Shown here: positions 7,560 through 17,471 of the stretch, piece by piece
How positions within the stretch are numbered: position 1 is the first letter of the stretch
Layout: each line of letters starts with the position of its first letter
Source of the DNA: Prosthecobacter sp.
Lineage (GTDB): Bacteria > Verrucomicrobiota > Verrucomicrobiia > Verrucomicrobiales > Verrucomicrobiaceae
DNA length: 55,503 bases
Assembly: GCA_019186985.1 (NCBI GenBank)
Contig: JABARQ010000018.1
Span: forward strand, 1 to 55,503
Direction of reading: 5' to 3'
Notes under the pieces: generated by a model
What the model saw: the letters and a program-made list of their open reading frames with translations, nothing else
Told to the model about the DNA's origin: nothing
Databases searched by the model: none
Made by a program: the position numbers and the translations under genes

Positions 7560-8870
7560 TCAAGCGGTCCGGCTGCCGGAAAATTGTCTTTTGCTCACCA
7601 CCTTTGACCCTCCATCCAGGGAGGCCCCCGGCGCCTCCTTCACCACCCGGACTCTCTGCAGAAGCAGCCTCTGGCCGTCAAAGGTCCGGCACTCCTCCGC
7701 GGATTCCACGCCCGTGGTCGGATGCAGCAGCATGAGGCCGCCACCCTCGCTTCCCGGATGCATCCGCCGGGCCATCTGTCCGTAGCAGATCAGCTGGCGA
7801 ACATCCTCGATCTTCGGCCAGGAGGCGTCCGGCGCCGTGGCGGCCAGCTTGTACTTGGCATCCCCCACCCAGAGTCCGCCGTCCTTCATCCAGACAAAGT
7901 CCGCATCCTGGCCGAGCCTGGCCGCCGGCCGAACCAAAAGGGTTCCAAGCCTCACCTGCTCCCTGACGACGACCCCCATCCTCCGCTCAATCCAGCGTGC
8001 GCAGAAGCCTTCAAACAAGGCGTTCATGTCCAGCAGGAACACAAAGCTCTCCGTGCCTCCCGAATGCATTTCCCTCCCGAGGCCGCGAAGCACGGCCAGG
8101 GCCAGGTCATGGCAGGACCGCCAGCGTGAGTTCAGCCGGCTCCAGCGGATCCCCCGCGCCGCCCCCAGGGCCTCCAGCGGATGCACGCCGTCCACTTCAT
8201 CCAGCATGAACAGGGCGTCGCGCAGGTCCGCCGCCGCCCCGGGAAGGCGCACGCGCTGCAGCAGCAGCTCCACGGCACAGCGCAGGAGCCGGGCCAGGGC
8301 CGTGTCCGGCGTGAACTCATCCCAGGCGCAGGCAATCTTGTCCGGCCTGCCAAAATGCACCGTCGCCTGGCGCGCAAAGTCCACCCTTCCCCGCACCAGC
8401 GGCAGGTCGTCACGCCAGCCGACATACTCCTGCGGCATGCCTGCGGAGAGCTGCTGCTTCAGCCGGCGGGCAAACAGCCAGGCCAGCAGGTCCGACATCG
8501 AGTCCGGGCATTCCTCCACGCCCGCCTCTCCGGCGTCGACAAGCCCCTCGTGGCCGGACTCCTCCAGCAGCCACAGCAGGCTGCCCATGACGGAGGCACG
8601 GCATGACCCGATGAAGCCCGGGTTCTCCAGCAGCCCGGCGTCCAGCTTCGGGTAGACCTCCACGCAAACGCCGCCTGCCTCCACCACGCCGACATGCTCC
8701 CTCGCCCGCAGCGTGCGGCCGTCGGGGCCTTCAAAGCTGAGCGGCGGCTGGCTGAGCCCATGGCCCTCCTGCCAGGAAACGGCCGCCGACAGCACCGCCT
8801 CACGCACCTCCGCAGGCCAGTCCACGCGGACGGCCTGATGCTCGCAGAGGCGCAGGGGCGGCGTCTTCAT
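7560..8870 (-). CDS. mcrC: McrC-family nuclease subunit of type IV restriction
   Basis: A 436-residue protein of the McrC family, the PD-(D/E)xK nuclease partner of the McrB GTPase. The N-terminal part contains the family's VEVYPKLD element (about 70-77). The C-terminal nuclease core shows Asp in QDADFVW (about 321) and the GDAKYK motif (about 334-339), matching D...D-x-K. The start ATG overlaps the mcrB stop by 4 bp (ATGA), which indicates translational coupling. In the paired system McrBC recognises modified cytosines and translocates before cutting, so this is probably a defence gene against modified foreign DNA. Length is within the usual range. Confidence 0.88.
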   Translation of the reverse strand: MKTPPLRLCEHQAVRVDWPAEVREAVLSAAVSWQEGHGLSQPPLSFEGPDGRTLRAREHVGVVEAGGVCVEVYPKLDAGLLENPGFIGSCRASVMGSLLWLLEESGHEGLVDAGEAGVEECPDSMSDLLAWLFARRLKQQLSAGMPQEYVGWRDDLPLVRGRVDFARQATVHFGRPDKIACAWDEFTPDTALARLLRCAVELLLQRVRLPGAAADLRDALFMLDEVDGVHPLEALGAARGIRWSRLNSRWRSCHDLALAVLRGLGREMHSGGTESFVFLLDMNALFEGFCARWIERRMGVVVREQVRLGTLLVRPAARLGQDADFVWMKDGGLWVGDAKYKLAATAPDASWPKIEDVRQLICYGQMARRMHPGSEGGGLMLLHPTTGVESAEECRTFDGQRLLLQRVRVVKEAPGASLDGGSKVVSKRQFSGSRTA

Positions 8871-11254
8871 GCCGCACCAAGGCTGGCCTTCAGCCGCTCC
8901 CAGCAGCCTTCCATGTCCCTGTCCACGTCCGTGAACCAGCGCCAGGCGTTGCGGGCCTGCCGCCGGTCGTCGCCCTGCGCGGAGATGCGCCTGAGGAAGT
9001 AACCGTCCTCGCCGCGCTCACCCAGCACAAAGCGCGCGCCGTCGATGTCGTTGAAAAAGTACTCCTGGAGAAGCGGCACCACCTTCCTGACAAAGACCCG
9101 GTTGAACCCGGCCGCGTCCCGCACGTCCATGAAGAAGGCATGGCCGATGCGGTGGTCGCGGTCCTTGCGCAGCTCGATGCGCTCGTTGAGCCCTGCCAGC
9201 ACCGCCTGCATGTCCTCAGGCAGGCCGGGGCAGGCGCCGAAGTCCGGCACCAGCTCCTCAAAGTCAAAGCGCCGCCGCAGGGCCACGTCCAGCAGGGCCA
9301 GGGACTTGTCAGCCGTGTTCATCGTGCCTAACAAATAAAGGTTCGGCGGCACGCTGAACGCCTCGCGTGACGAGGGCAGCGTCACCCGCAGCGCGTTGCC
9401 CCGCCCCTCGCGCTTGTCCTCCTCGATCAGCGTGATCAGCTCGCCGAAGATCCTGCTGATGTTCCCCCGGTTGATTTCATCGATGACCAGGACGTGGGGC
9501 GGAAACCGCCCGTCGGCCCGGAGCCGCCACCCGGAGGCCTGGCCGTGCTGGAGGTAGGACGCCACGACCTCCCCGTGATCCTCCGACAAAACCCGCCCTG
9601 CATCCGCCTGCGCCGGCTGAAGCGACTGCATGAAGTTGAAGACGGCGGCGTTGGCATTGTGGTGCCCGGCGGTGCCGTCGGCGTCCCTGGCCTGCATGCT
9701 GTTGATGCGCGGGAGGGTGTGACATTTCAGGTAGATGCGCTCGAGCTTGCTCCGGCTTCCATGCAGGACGGTTCCAGTCTGCAACTCCACGTCAAGGTTG
9801 CCCCTGGATGTCTTGCTGATCTTGTATGCCGTGCCCTCCTGAAGGCCGGGTATGCTCAGAAGATTGTCTGCATTCTCCAATGCCAGGAGCAGGGCCTGCC
9901 ACTTCTCTTCAAAGCCCGCAGGCATCCCACGCACTCTCTCCAGGCACGCGAACAAGGCCTCCACGGCCATCTCCTTGAAGACACCGTCACGCACCTGGAA
10001 GGCGGCCCTGCCGTTGTCCTCCATCACCGGCCGGATGCCCTCGATGAAATCCTCATAGCTGAAGGATTGATGGAAGGTTGCCAGCCGCACCCGCCCCTCG
10101 GCACAGGCCCGGTCAAAGGCCCCCTTGGCCTCTTCATCGCGGCCTTGGTAGCTGCAGCCGTCCACGATCTCCGCCGCCCGGCGGATGACGCTGTAGGTCT
10201 TGCCGGTTCCCGGCGGGCCGTAAAGGATCTGATTGAGGGGCTGGCTGGACATGGGAGGAGGGCTGGGGTCCGTCTTGGCTGTGTCGGGTGAATCAGGCTT
10301 CAGCCATGACAGGCTGTGGAGAAGGTGGGCGGGCAGCTGGTAGGCGCGCAGGGCGGGATCGTAGTCAAGTATCCGGAACAGGGGCTTGTAGCCGGTGGAC
10401 AGGCGTTCGCTGCATTCAGGGGCCTTGAGGTCGCTGAGCGCTGGCGAGGTCTTCAGGTCATGGTTCCACTCCTGAAGCATCCTCGACTTGATCTGCTGCG
10501 GGCTGAACCATCCCCCGGGCTGCTCCCCGCCGAGCTTCAGCAGCGCAAGGATCACATGCCTTGGGTCCTTGCTGATGCCCCCGCCTTCAAGGCAGCAAAG
10601 GACATGCCATGCCTGAAGCAGACGGAAGACCTCCCAGGCCGTCCAGCCTTGCAGGCCCAGGTTCAAACGCGCCCAGCTCAGCAGGTCATGGTTATGGACG
10701 GGATCCCACTTGGAAAAACCCTCCCGCATCGGCGCACCCAGGCTTTTCCTCAACGCCGCCAGCTCCGACTCCGGATAAAGCGGCAGCCAGTCGTCCGGAA
10801 AATAAAGGTGCAGCAGCTTCACCCGCTTCATCGGCGGCACGGAGTTGGCGGGATTGTTGCAGCGGCCGACCTCGTTCCATTCGCCGCGTTCCGCGCACCG
10901 AAAGCTGCTGACATAGGCCTCTCGCAGCGCCGGCCAGTCCCCCTCGGCATCCTCGATCCTCTCGTAAGCCTCCTTGCTCAGCCCGCTCCTCACCAGCCCC
11001 TGGTCGTTGTCGAGCCGCATCCGTCCCTTGTTGCCGGACCATCCGCAACACATGCCCGACAGGGGCGTGCGGTGCTCAAGCCACTCCAGCAGTCCATCAG
11101 GCCCTGCGTACTCCGTGAGGCCGAGTTCGCCGAACTTCTCCCTTGGATACTTTTCCGCAAACCGCCTCCGCTCGGCCTCCGCCTCCCCCTGCCCGGCCTG
11201 AAGCAGGGCACGGTCAAAGCTGGCGGCGAATTCAACGAGGGTCTTTTCGGGCAT
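8867..11254 (-). CDS. mcrB: McrB-family AAA+ GTPase of type IV restriction
   Basis: A 795-residue protein. The motor domain is complete: Walker A GPPGTGKT (about 345-352), the FHQSFSYEDFIEGIRP element characteristic of McrB-like AAA+ proteins, Walker B VLVIDEINRGN (about 585-595), and GTMNTADKS plus LRRRFDF sensor/arginine regions (about 645-665). The N-terminal 330 residues should form the target-recognition part. They do not look like the short E. coli McrB DNA-binding domain, and include a helical segment rich in W and E plus a FRILDYD stretch just before the motor. It is the first gene of the mcrBC pair, and the CAP-domain gene ends 52 bp upstream of its start on the same strand. Confidence 0.88.
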   Translation of the reverse strand: MPEKTLVEFAASFDRALLQAGQGEAEAERRRFAEKYPREKFGELGLTEYAGPDGLLEWLEHRTPLSGMCCGWSGNKGRMRLDNDQGLVRSGLSKEAYERIEDAEGDWPALREAYVSSFRCAERGEWNEVGRCNNPANSVPPMKRVKLLHLYFPDDWLPLYPESELAALRKSLGAPMREGFSKWDPVHNHDLLSWARLNLGLQGWTAWEVFRLLQAWHVLCCLEGGGISKDPRHVILALLKLGGEQPGGWFSPQQIKSRMLQEWNHDLKTSPALSDLKAPECSERLSTGYKPLFRILDYDPALRAYQLPAHLLHSLSWLKPDSPDTAKTDPSPPPMSSQPLNQILYGPPGTGKTYSVIRRAAEIVDGCSYQGRDEEAKGAFDRACAEGRVRLATFHQSFSYEDFIEGIRPVMEDNGRAAFQVRDGVFKEMAVEALFACLERVRGMPAGFEEKWQALLLALENADNLLSIPGLQEGTAYKISKTSRGNLDVELQTGTVLHGSRSKLERIYLKCHTLPRINSMQARDADGTAGHHNANAAVFNFMQSLQPAQADAGRVLSEDHGEVVASYLQHGQASGWRLRADGRFPPHVLVIDEINRGNISRIFGELITLIEEDKREGRGNALRVTLPSSREAFSVPPNLYLLGTMNTADKSLALLDVALRRRFDFEELVPDFGACPGLPEDMQAVLAGLNERIELRKDRDHRIGHAFFMDVRDAAGFNRVFVRKVVPLLQEYFFNDIDGARFVLGERGEDGYFLRRISAQGDDRRQARNAWRWFTDVDRDMEGCWERLKASLGAA

Positions 11255-11306
11255 CGCCCCCAGATAAACCGCCAGGCGGGCGATGGGTCAAGCCTCCGCC
11301 CAGGCC

Positions 11307-14300
11307 TCATTTCTTCTCCAGCAGCACGCTGCCGGAAAGGATCGTCGTGGTGCTGGGCGTGGTGGCGGGAAGCGGCGGGGCGGCGTCCACCGGCATCACC
11401 GGCAGCAGGAAATGCCCCGCTCCAACGGGCTTCACGCCGTCATGCGTGATCACGCCGGTGAAGCTCGCCGTGCGCGGCAGCTTCTTGCCGAAAAAGGCGG
11501 GACCGGTGCGCAGCTCGTTGTCGCTCAGCTTGAATCCGCCGCTGATCAGGCCCGTCGCCGACGTGATCGTCAGCGTGGCGCCCGCAGGATTGCCGGAGCT
11601 GAACTTCGCCTTGTTGCCGGTGAGGATCTCCAGCTCGCCGACATCCGGATCGATGGACGCACCGGCAAGGCCGCCTTCATCAAACAGCAGACGCGCCCTG
11701 TCGGCGACCGTCATGCCAAGCACCAGCGCGGGCGCCACCGGCGGAACATGGGCCGCACCCACGGCATTCACCGTCACCAGGGCGACGCCGCCCGGATAAT
11801 GACGCGACTTGTTGTTCGGCGGACGGAGCCAGTCCACCGCACCGCCCAGCACGTCCGAGGCCAGGGCGCCGGTGTCGAGCAGGTCAATGTCCAGGACGCC
11901 CAGCAGCGATCCCTTCGGCGTGTAGAGCGCCTGGTAAAGCGGCACCTCCCCGAGCGGCCCAGCCAACGATGCACAGGTGAAGGCTTCGCCGTCCCCCGTC
12001 CTGCCGGCCAGCGTCAGCCGGCCGTCCTTGCCCAGCACGAACGAGCCCCAGCCGTCCCCGCGCGGCAGGCCTGCGGGCAGCGCCGGAGGCCGCATCAGGA
12101 AGTTGAAGCGCCTCGGCGCGGCCACCGCCGGACTCCCCACCGCCTTCCAGACAAGCCGCCAGCCGCTGATGCCGGCGCTGTCAGGGCCGAGGGTGATCTT
12201 CGCAAGTGTCAGACGGTTGCCCGCCGTGTCGATCTCAAACGCCAGCGTCACCGGTGTGCTGCTGCCGGGCACCTTCACCGGAATGCTTGCCGCAGGAGGA
12301 TCCAGGGGCGGCACGTTGTCGATGACAACCGCGCTGGTGAACGGCAGCTTGCGCGTGTCCAGCGTCAGCGAACCGCTGATCACCCCGGTGGAGGCGATGG
12401 TGAAGTCCACACGCCCGCCAAGGCCCAGGTTCAGGTTTCCCTGCCGGGCCACCGTGCCGATGTAGGCCCCCTCCACGTTCAGCGGCAGCGGGGCGATGAG
12501 GACGGTGTCCTCGGCACTTGTGGAGCCCTTGCCGTTGGCCGCCGTCAGCTTGATCTTCTTGAACTCCTTCGCCAGCGTCGGCACGCCGGAGATGACGCCC
12601 GTCCTGCTGTCGAGCTTCAGGCCCGGCGGCAGCCCGCTCGCAGCGTAGCTGACCGGCGCGCCATCCAGGCCGGTGTCGAGCTGAATGACGTGCGTGTAAG
12701 GGCTGCCAACCTGTCCGTCGAGCATCGCCTGCACGGCCTTCACCTGCGGCTTCTTGTTGAACACGCGCAGGTCAAAGCTGCCCGCCACCACCGTGTTGCC
12801 GCCAGGCAGCGAGGCCTCGCAGGTGTAAACGGCGGAGCTTGTGGCGGAGCTGAGCGGGGACAGCAGCAGCGTCTTCTGCACCTCTCCAACAAGCGTGGTC
12901 ACCACCGGCGGCGCACCGGCGGCCTTCTTCCAGACCAGGCCGGGCGTGCCGCCCAGTGTGATCGTTGGTTTGGCCATGCCGCCTTCGGCGAGCACCAGCA
13001 GCTGCGTCACCGGCTTCACCACCGCCAGAGCCGCCGAGGCCTCCACGGACTGCCCGGCGGCGGAGACCACCACGGTGTAGCCCGCCGCATCCGTGAGCTT
13101 CAGCACGGGCAGGTTCAGCACGCTGGATACGGCGCCCTTGATGACCACGCCGTTCTTCTTCCACGCAAACGTCGGCGTCAGGCTGGGATGCGAGGCCGCC
13201 ACGGTGAAGCTCGCGCTCCCACCCTCCGTGCCGACAAACGGCACCGGCGGCGTGTCGATCACCGGTGGATCGGCGACGGCGGTGACGGCCGTGGGCGGGC
13301 CGAAGCTGAAGTCACGCCCTGAAATCACCGGGCTCACGGCAAGCAGGAAGTCGCCCGGCTCCGGCGCCGTGAAGGCAAAGGTCGTGCCGGCGGGCAGCGT
13401 CGCGGTCGTCGCACCTCCAAGGTCCACCAGGCTGGTGAAGCTGACACCGTCGATGTACCAGCCGATGCCATCCGTGGTCTGAGGATAGAAGGAGCCGCTG
13501 GAGAAGGTGTAGTTGAAGCGCAGCCTCACATCCTTCCCGGCCAGGGCGGCGAGGGAGACATTCACGGTTTTAAAGCTGGTTTCGCCCGGATGCCCCGCAC
13601 CGGTCTGGCTGAAAAACGACTGCCAGGTCAGCCCGCCGTCCGTGGAGGCCTGCACCCTCGCCACCTGGCCCGTGCCCGCCGTGCCGAGACGGCTGCGGAA
13701 GGAGACCTGGCCGCCCGGCTTCACATGAAAGGCGCTGTTGAAGGTGATGAGCTGCGAGCCCGCCGAAGGATTGGCCATGTGCCAGGAGCCGGAGCCCGAG
13801 TCCTTCACGCTGGTGGAGAGCGTGGAGTAGCTGCCCGTCTTCACCACGGTGACGCGCGTCAGGCTGTCCGCGCCCTCCGCCGCCGCGTTGACGTTGCGGA
13901 CAAACCGGCCCCGGTGGGCGGTCGCGCCGATGACCGAGCCAAAAGTGTAATCGGTCGCCACCCCCACCCCGGCCGTGCCCGGCCCGGCCAGGACCGGCGC
14001 CACATAGGCGGGCACGTAGTCCACCTTCACGTTCGCACCGCCGCTGATGACCGCGTCACCGCCCCCGGCGGCGCCCAGGCCGGAGAACGTCACCGCACGG
14101 GTCGCGTCCGCCGTCGGCACCGGCACCGCATAGCCCCCGGAGGCCGCCGTGACGGCATGGAAGCTGGAGCCGTTGACGTTCACGGTCAGGCCGCCGATGC
14201 CCTCGCCGGGGTCGTAGAAGCTGTTGCCGTTCATGTCGTAGTAGGCCACGCCGGTGACAAAGGCCGTGCCGGTGTTGCTGCTGGCAAAGTCCTGCGTGAC

Positions 14301-15005
14301 CACCTGCGGCCCCGCCTTCCTGCCGGAAACCTGGTTGTTGCCGAGAACCACGCCGACGCCCACCTCGCGGAAACTGCCATGGTTGTTCATGCGATGGCCG
14401 CGCCCGACCTGCATTCCAGAAGGTGGATTGGTGCCCCAGTCGATCTGAAACCCGGCATGGCCGTAAAACACATCCACGGCGGTCGTGAACACGCTTTCCC
14501 CATAAGTCGTCCAGGGATATCCCGCCGCCGTCATGCGGTCTCCCGGATCCGTGTTGCCGCTGCCGGTGTGGGTCTGCGTGGCCGTGTTGAACTGATGCTG
14601 GCTGTGCGCGCGCGCCGCATTCGTCAGCTGCGCGTTCATCGCCAGCGGCGGCCGCACCGGCAGCGCGGCAAATTCGGTCTTCATCAGCTCCAGGTCCACG
14701 TCGTACTGATCGATGGCCGACAGGATGTCGGGATGCGTCGTGGTGGCGAGCCGCAGGCCCTCCGCCGTCGGATCGGCCCGCGCCCGGTTGATCAGCTCCA
14801 GGTAATACTGCTCCTCATCCGTCGGGCTGCCGATGGAGTAAAGCGTGGTCGCGGGGCTGAAGTCGGAGGGCTGCAGGGACTGGACCTGCATCAGCTCGCG
14901 ATGCTGAACCGGCGGCGGCGTGGGCGGTGCGCCCGCCGGCTCCACCAGCTGGGCCATGGCTGCGGATGCGACGCCTAACCAGGAAAGCAGCACGAAGGTT
15001 TTCAT
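11307..15005 (-). CDS. Secreted CAP-domain protein with Ig-like repeats and shared C-terminal module
   Basis: About 1232 residues from the ATG at 15005, chosen because it opens a signal peptide (MKTFVLLSWLGVASAAMAQ). The frame is open further upstream to 15425, but that part is Arg-rich shadow sequence. Next comes a CAP/SCP-PR1 domain (about 50-230): EEQYYLELINRARADP, AHSQHQFN, NTDPGDRM, AGYPWTTYGES and HRMNNHGSFREVGVG. A SdrD-like or carboxypeptidase-regulatory loop follows (YDMNGNSFYDPGEG), then a jelly-roll segment, Ig-like domains and a cadherin-like putative-Ig segment (ASGLPPGLKLDSRTGVISG). The last roughly 390 residues (plus-strand 11307 to about 12485) match the ends of two other giant proteins in this window. 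Exported, probably surface-associated; exact role unknown. Confidence 0.82.
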   Translation of the reverse strand: MKTFVLLSWLGVASAAMAQLVEPAGAPPTPPPVQHRELMQVQSLQPSDFSPATTLYSIGSPTDEEQYYLELINRARADPTAEGLRLATTTHPDILSAIDQYDVDLELMKTEFAALPVRPPLAMNAQLTNAARAHSQHQFNTATQTHTGSGNTDPGDRMTAAGYPWTTYGESVFTTAVDVFYGHAGFQIDWGTNPPSGMQVGRGHRMNNHGSFREVGVGVVLGNNQVSGRKAGPQVVTQDFASSNTGTAFVTGVAYYDMNGNSFYDPGEGIGGLTVNVNGSSFHAVTAASGGYAVPVPTADATRAVTFSGLGAAGGGDAVISGGANVKVDYVPAYVAPVLAGPGTAGVGVATDYTFGSVIGATAHRGRFVRNVNAAAEGADSLTRVTVVKTGSYSTLSTSVKDSGSGSWHMANPSAGSQLITFNSAFHVKPGGQVSFRSRLGTAGTGQVARVQASTDGGLTWQSFFSQTGAGHPGETSFKTVNVSLAALAGKDVRLRFNYTFSSGSFYPQTTDGIGWYIDGVSFTSLVDLGGATTATLPAGTTFAFTAPEPGDFLLAVSPVISGRDFSFGPPTAVTAVADPPVIDTPPVPFVGTEGGSASFTVAASHPSLTPTFAWKKNGVVIKGAVSSVLNLPVLKLTDAAGYTVVVSAAGQSVEASAALAVVKPVTQLLVLAEGGMAKPTITLGGTPGLVWKKAAGAPPVVTTLVGEVQKTLLLSPLSSATSSAVYTCEASLPGGNTVVAGSFDLRVFNKKPQVKAVQAMLDGQVGSPYTHVIQLDTGLDGAPVSYAASGLPPGLKLDSRTGVISGVPTLAKEFKKIKLTAANGKGSTSAEDTVLIAPLPLNVEGAYIGTVARQGNLNLGLGGRVDFTIASTGVISGSLTLDTRKLPFTSAVVIDNVPPLDPPAASIPVKVPGSSTPVTLAFEIDTAGNRLTLAKITLGPDSAGISGWRLVWKAVGSPAVAAPRRFNFLMRPPALPAGLPRGDGWGSFVLGKDGRLTLAGRTGDGEAFTCASLAGPLGEVPLYQALYTPKGSLLGVLDIDLLDTGALASDVLGGAVDWLRPPNNKSRHYPGGVALVTVNAVGAAHVPPVAPALVLGMTVADRARLLFDEGGLAGASIDPDVGELEILTGNKAKFSSGNPAGATLTITSATGLISGGFKLSDNELRTGPAFFGKKLPRTASFTGVITHDGVKPVGAGHFLLPVMPVDAAPPLPATTPSTTTILSGSVLLEKK

Positions 15006-15138
15006 GCCGGCATTCTCCCGCATCCGGCCGCAGATCACAAGCATGGCATCAAGGCCCTGCCGTCCGTGCGAAGACCCGCCAGATGCAGCGGTCTGCGCAG
15101 GCTTGCGCCACGCGCGGCGGCCATGTAGTTCATGCCGC

Positions 15139-17037
15139 ATGGTGCAGACCGCCGCGCTTGTCCTCTTCTTCCTCGCCCTGCTGGTGTCCGGCGTGCTCGG
15201 CACGGAGACGCGGCTGCTGTTCTTCTGGCCGGGCGCGGTGCTGCTCGGCGCCGCCGGCCTTGTGGCGACCCTGCGCTGGCGCCTGCGCGTCTTCTTTCCT
15301 CCCAGCGACGCCTGCCTGGCCGCCACGCTGCTGTTTGCCGGGGGCCTGCTCACACGCGCCGCCCTTTCCCCCGTGCCCAGCCTCGCCCTGGAGGATGGCG
15401 TCATCCTGCTCGGCTGCCTCGTCACCTACATCCTGACCGTGACCGCCGCCAGCCACCCGCGCTGGCGCATCGCCTGCGTCGTGCTGCTGCTCCTGCTCGT
15501 GGTCGGCAACCTCGGCATGGGCTCCGTGCATCTCTCGGGCAACTGGGGCTTTCACCTGCTGCCCAACTTCCTGCGCCCCGCCGAACCCGGCCGCATCGGC
15601 GGCTTCTTCGCCAATGCCAACCACCTCGCGGCCTTCCTGTCCGCCGCGCTTTTTCTCTCCGCCGGCTGGCTCTGCTTCGGACGCGGCGGCGCGGTGCTGA
15701 AGCTGTGGCTGGCCTTCAGCTGCGTGGCCATGGCCGTCGGCATGTCGCTCACGGTCAGCCGCGGCGCCCTCATCGGCCTCGGCGCGGGCATCCTCGTCTT
15801 CGCCGTCCTCTCCCTCTGGCTGGTCTGGCAGACCCAGCGCCACCTCTTCTGGAGCCTGCTCGGCGGCGGCCTGATGATGAGCCTGCTCGGCGGTGTCGTG
15901 CTCTGGAAGGTCAACGAGGAATACCTGCGCGGCCGCACCGAACGCCTGACCATGACGAATGACATCCGGCTCGGCATCTGGGAGTCGGCCCTGGCCCAGC
16001 ATCGTGAGCAACCTTGGTTAGGCGCTGGCGCGCGCATGTTTCATGAAGGCGGCACCCGGCTGCGCTCGCCCCGCCTGCCGACCTGGGCGGCGGAGCCTCT
16101 CTTTGCGCACAACGAGTACCTCCAGCTCCTCGCCGACTACGGCTGGGCGGGCGGCCTCTGCCTGCTCCTGCTGCTCACCACCCATGTCGGCAACGGCCTG
16201 GGCTACCTGCGCTGGTTCGCCCGCGAACGATTCATCAACACCGGCCGCGTGCTGAGCATGAACCTCGCACTTTGCGTCGGCGCGCTCTCCGGCCTGGCCG
16301 CCACCCTGGCCCACGCCGCCTTCGAGTTCCACTTCCACGTCCCTGCCACCGCCCTCACCGGCGCCCTCCTCCTCGGCCTGCTCGCCAACCCGGGCTTTGA
16401 GCAGAGGCAGCGTCCGACGATGCGCCTGCCCGGCGTGCGCCTGCTCACCAAGCTCGCCCTCGGCGCGGCCTCGCTCGCCCTGCTCGCCGCCGCCTGGCTT
16501 CATGGCCGCGGCGATTATCAACTCGCCCTCGCCAGCCTCGCCCAGGCCCGCAAGGACGAACCCGCACGGCTTCAGCATCTCGACGCCGCAGCCGGCCTGG
16601 ATCCGGCGAACCCGGAGGTGTTTTATCAGCGCGCCCTCAGCCGGCTCGACCGCCTCACCGAAAAGGACCGCTCGCCCGACAGCCCGGTGCTCAAGCAGGT
16701 CGTCGTCGATCTTCAAACCGCCCTTCGCCTCAATCCCCACGCCTATCTTTACCACCTGTCCCTGGCCGACGCCTACGACGCGCTGAGCCGGCCTGATGAA
16801 GCGCTGAAGAGCATTCAGGAAGCCCTGAAGCTGGCCCCGCATCATGAGGAACCGCGCCTCGCCCTCGGCATCCACTGGCATCGCCTGGGCCAGTGGCAGA
16901 AGGCGGAGGAGGCTTACCTCTGGGCCGGCCAGGCCCGCGCCCTCAACCCGAAGGACAAGACCAACTGGCTCGACAGCTACCGCCTCATGCTCCGCCACGT
17001 CGCCCTCATGCGCAGCACGGCCGGGCCCAGGCCCTGA
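15139..17037 (+). CDS. O-antigen ligase/polymerase-like membrane protein with C-terminal TPRs
   Basis: About 632 residues from the ATG at 15139. At least ten hydrophobic segments span residues 1-460. A Wzy_C/O-antigen-ligase core is visible: TVSRGALIGLGAG, then the soluble loop with RLGIWESAL, HREQPWLGAG and FAHNEYLQLLADYG. The C-terminal 170 residues contain TPR-like helices (DPANPEVFYQRALSRL, NPHAYLYHLSLADAYDAL, APHHEEPRLALGIHWHRLG). The family ligates or polymerises lipid-linked glycans at the periplasmic face of the inner membrane. The TPR tail is common in Verrucomicrobia/Planctomycetes members. It is divergently transcribed from the CAP exoprotein with 133 bp between them. No other polysaccharide genes are adjacent, so the substrate is open. 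Confidence 0.8.
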   Translation: MVQTAALVLFFLALLVSGVLGTETRLLFFWPGAVLLGAAGLVATLRWRLRVFFPPSDACLAATLLFAGGLLTRAALSPVPSLALEDGVILLGCLVTYILTVTAASHPRWRIACVVLLLLLVVGNLGMGSVHLSGNWGFHLLPNFLRPAEPGRIGGFFANANHLAAFLSAALFLSAGWLCFGRGGAVLKLWLAFSCVAMAVGMSLTVSRGALIGLGAGILVFAVLSLWLVWQTQRHLFWSLLGGGLMMSLLGGVVLWKVNEEYLRGRTERLTMTNDIRLGIWESALAQHREQPWLGAGARMFHEGGTRLRSPRLPTWAAEPLFAHNEYLQLLADYGWAGGLCLLLLLTTHVGNGLGYLRWFARERFINTGRVLSMNLALCVGALSGLAATLAHAAFEFHFHVPATALTGALLLGLLANPGFEQRQRPTMRLPGVRLLTKLALGAASLALLAAAWLHGRGDYQLALASLAQARKDEPARLQHLDAAAGLDPANPEVFYQRALSRLDRLTEKDRSPDSPVLKQVVVDLQTALRLNPHAYLYHLSLADAYDALSRPDEALKSIQEALKLAPHHEEPRLALGIHWHRLGQWQKAEEAYLWAGQARALNPKDKTNWLDSYRLMLRHVALMRSTAGPRP

Positions 17038-17471
17038 CCGAGAACTCTGACGCCCATCCGCGAGACCTGATGCTCCGCCTCCCGCGACAGCATGGAGCGC
17101 GGATTTCCAAATCGGCAGCAAGGCGGCTGGCTCCAGCACAGCCGGAAGTGCCAGCCGTCTCCTTTGGCCCGATGAAGGATCCGGGAACCGCAGCACCCGG
17201 AAGAGCGGCTCCGAGCTCGTTCCTGCATTCGGCGCCGCTGCGGAGTGAAACTCCGTGTCCCTTTGAACACTTCCGCAGCTCAGGGCAGGATGAGCTCCTT
17301 ACCCATTGGACCTGAAGTTACTAGGCAGCCAAATAAGACCCCGGCATTTGCGGGTCACCACCTTCATTCATCTTAGATTTTACAGCCCTGCAATTTGGAG
17401 GGTCTTGGATTTTCGCGTGCAAAACATGCCGGATCCAGATAAACAAATCAAATAATCACCCAGCACGCCGG
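17038..17471. other. Intergenic region without a gene
   Basis: A 434-bp gap with no credible coding frame. The first 290 bp are GC-rich and carry short palindromes such as CGGAGT-GAA-ACTCCG near 17240, which look like remnants of extragenic repeats. The last 140 bp are clearly AT-richer and probably hold the promoter of the hydrolase gene that follows. A hairpin CACCC...GGGTG lies at about 17458-17475, right at its start. Confidence 0.4.

Noticed and set aside
15006..15425. 140-residue N-terminal extension of the CAP exoprotein
   Set aside because: It overlaps the start of the divergent O-antigen ligase gene, is Arg/Ser-rich, and precedes a clean signal peptide.
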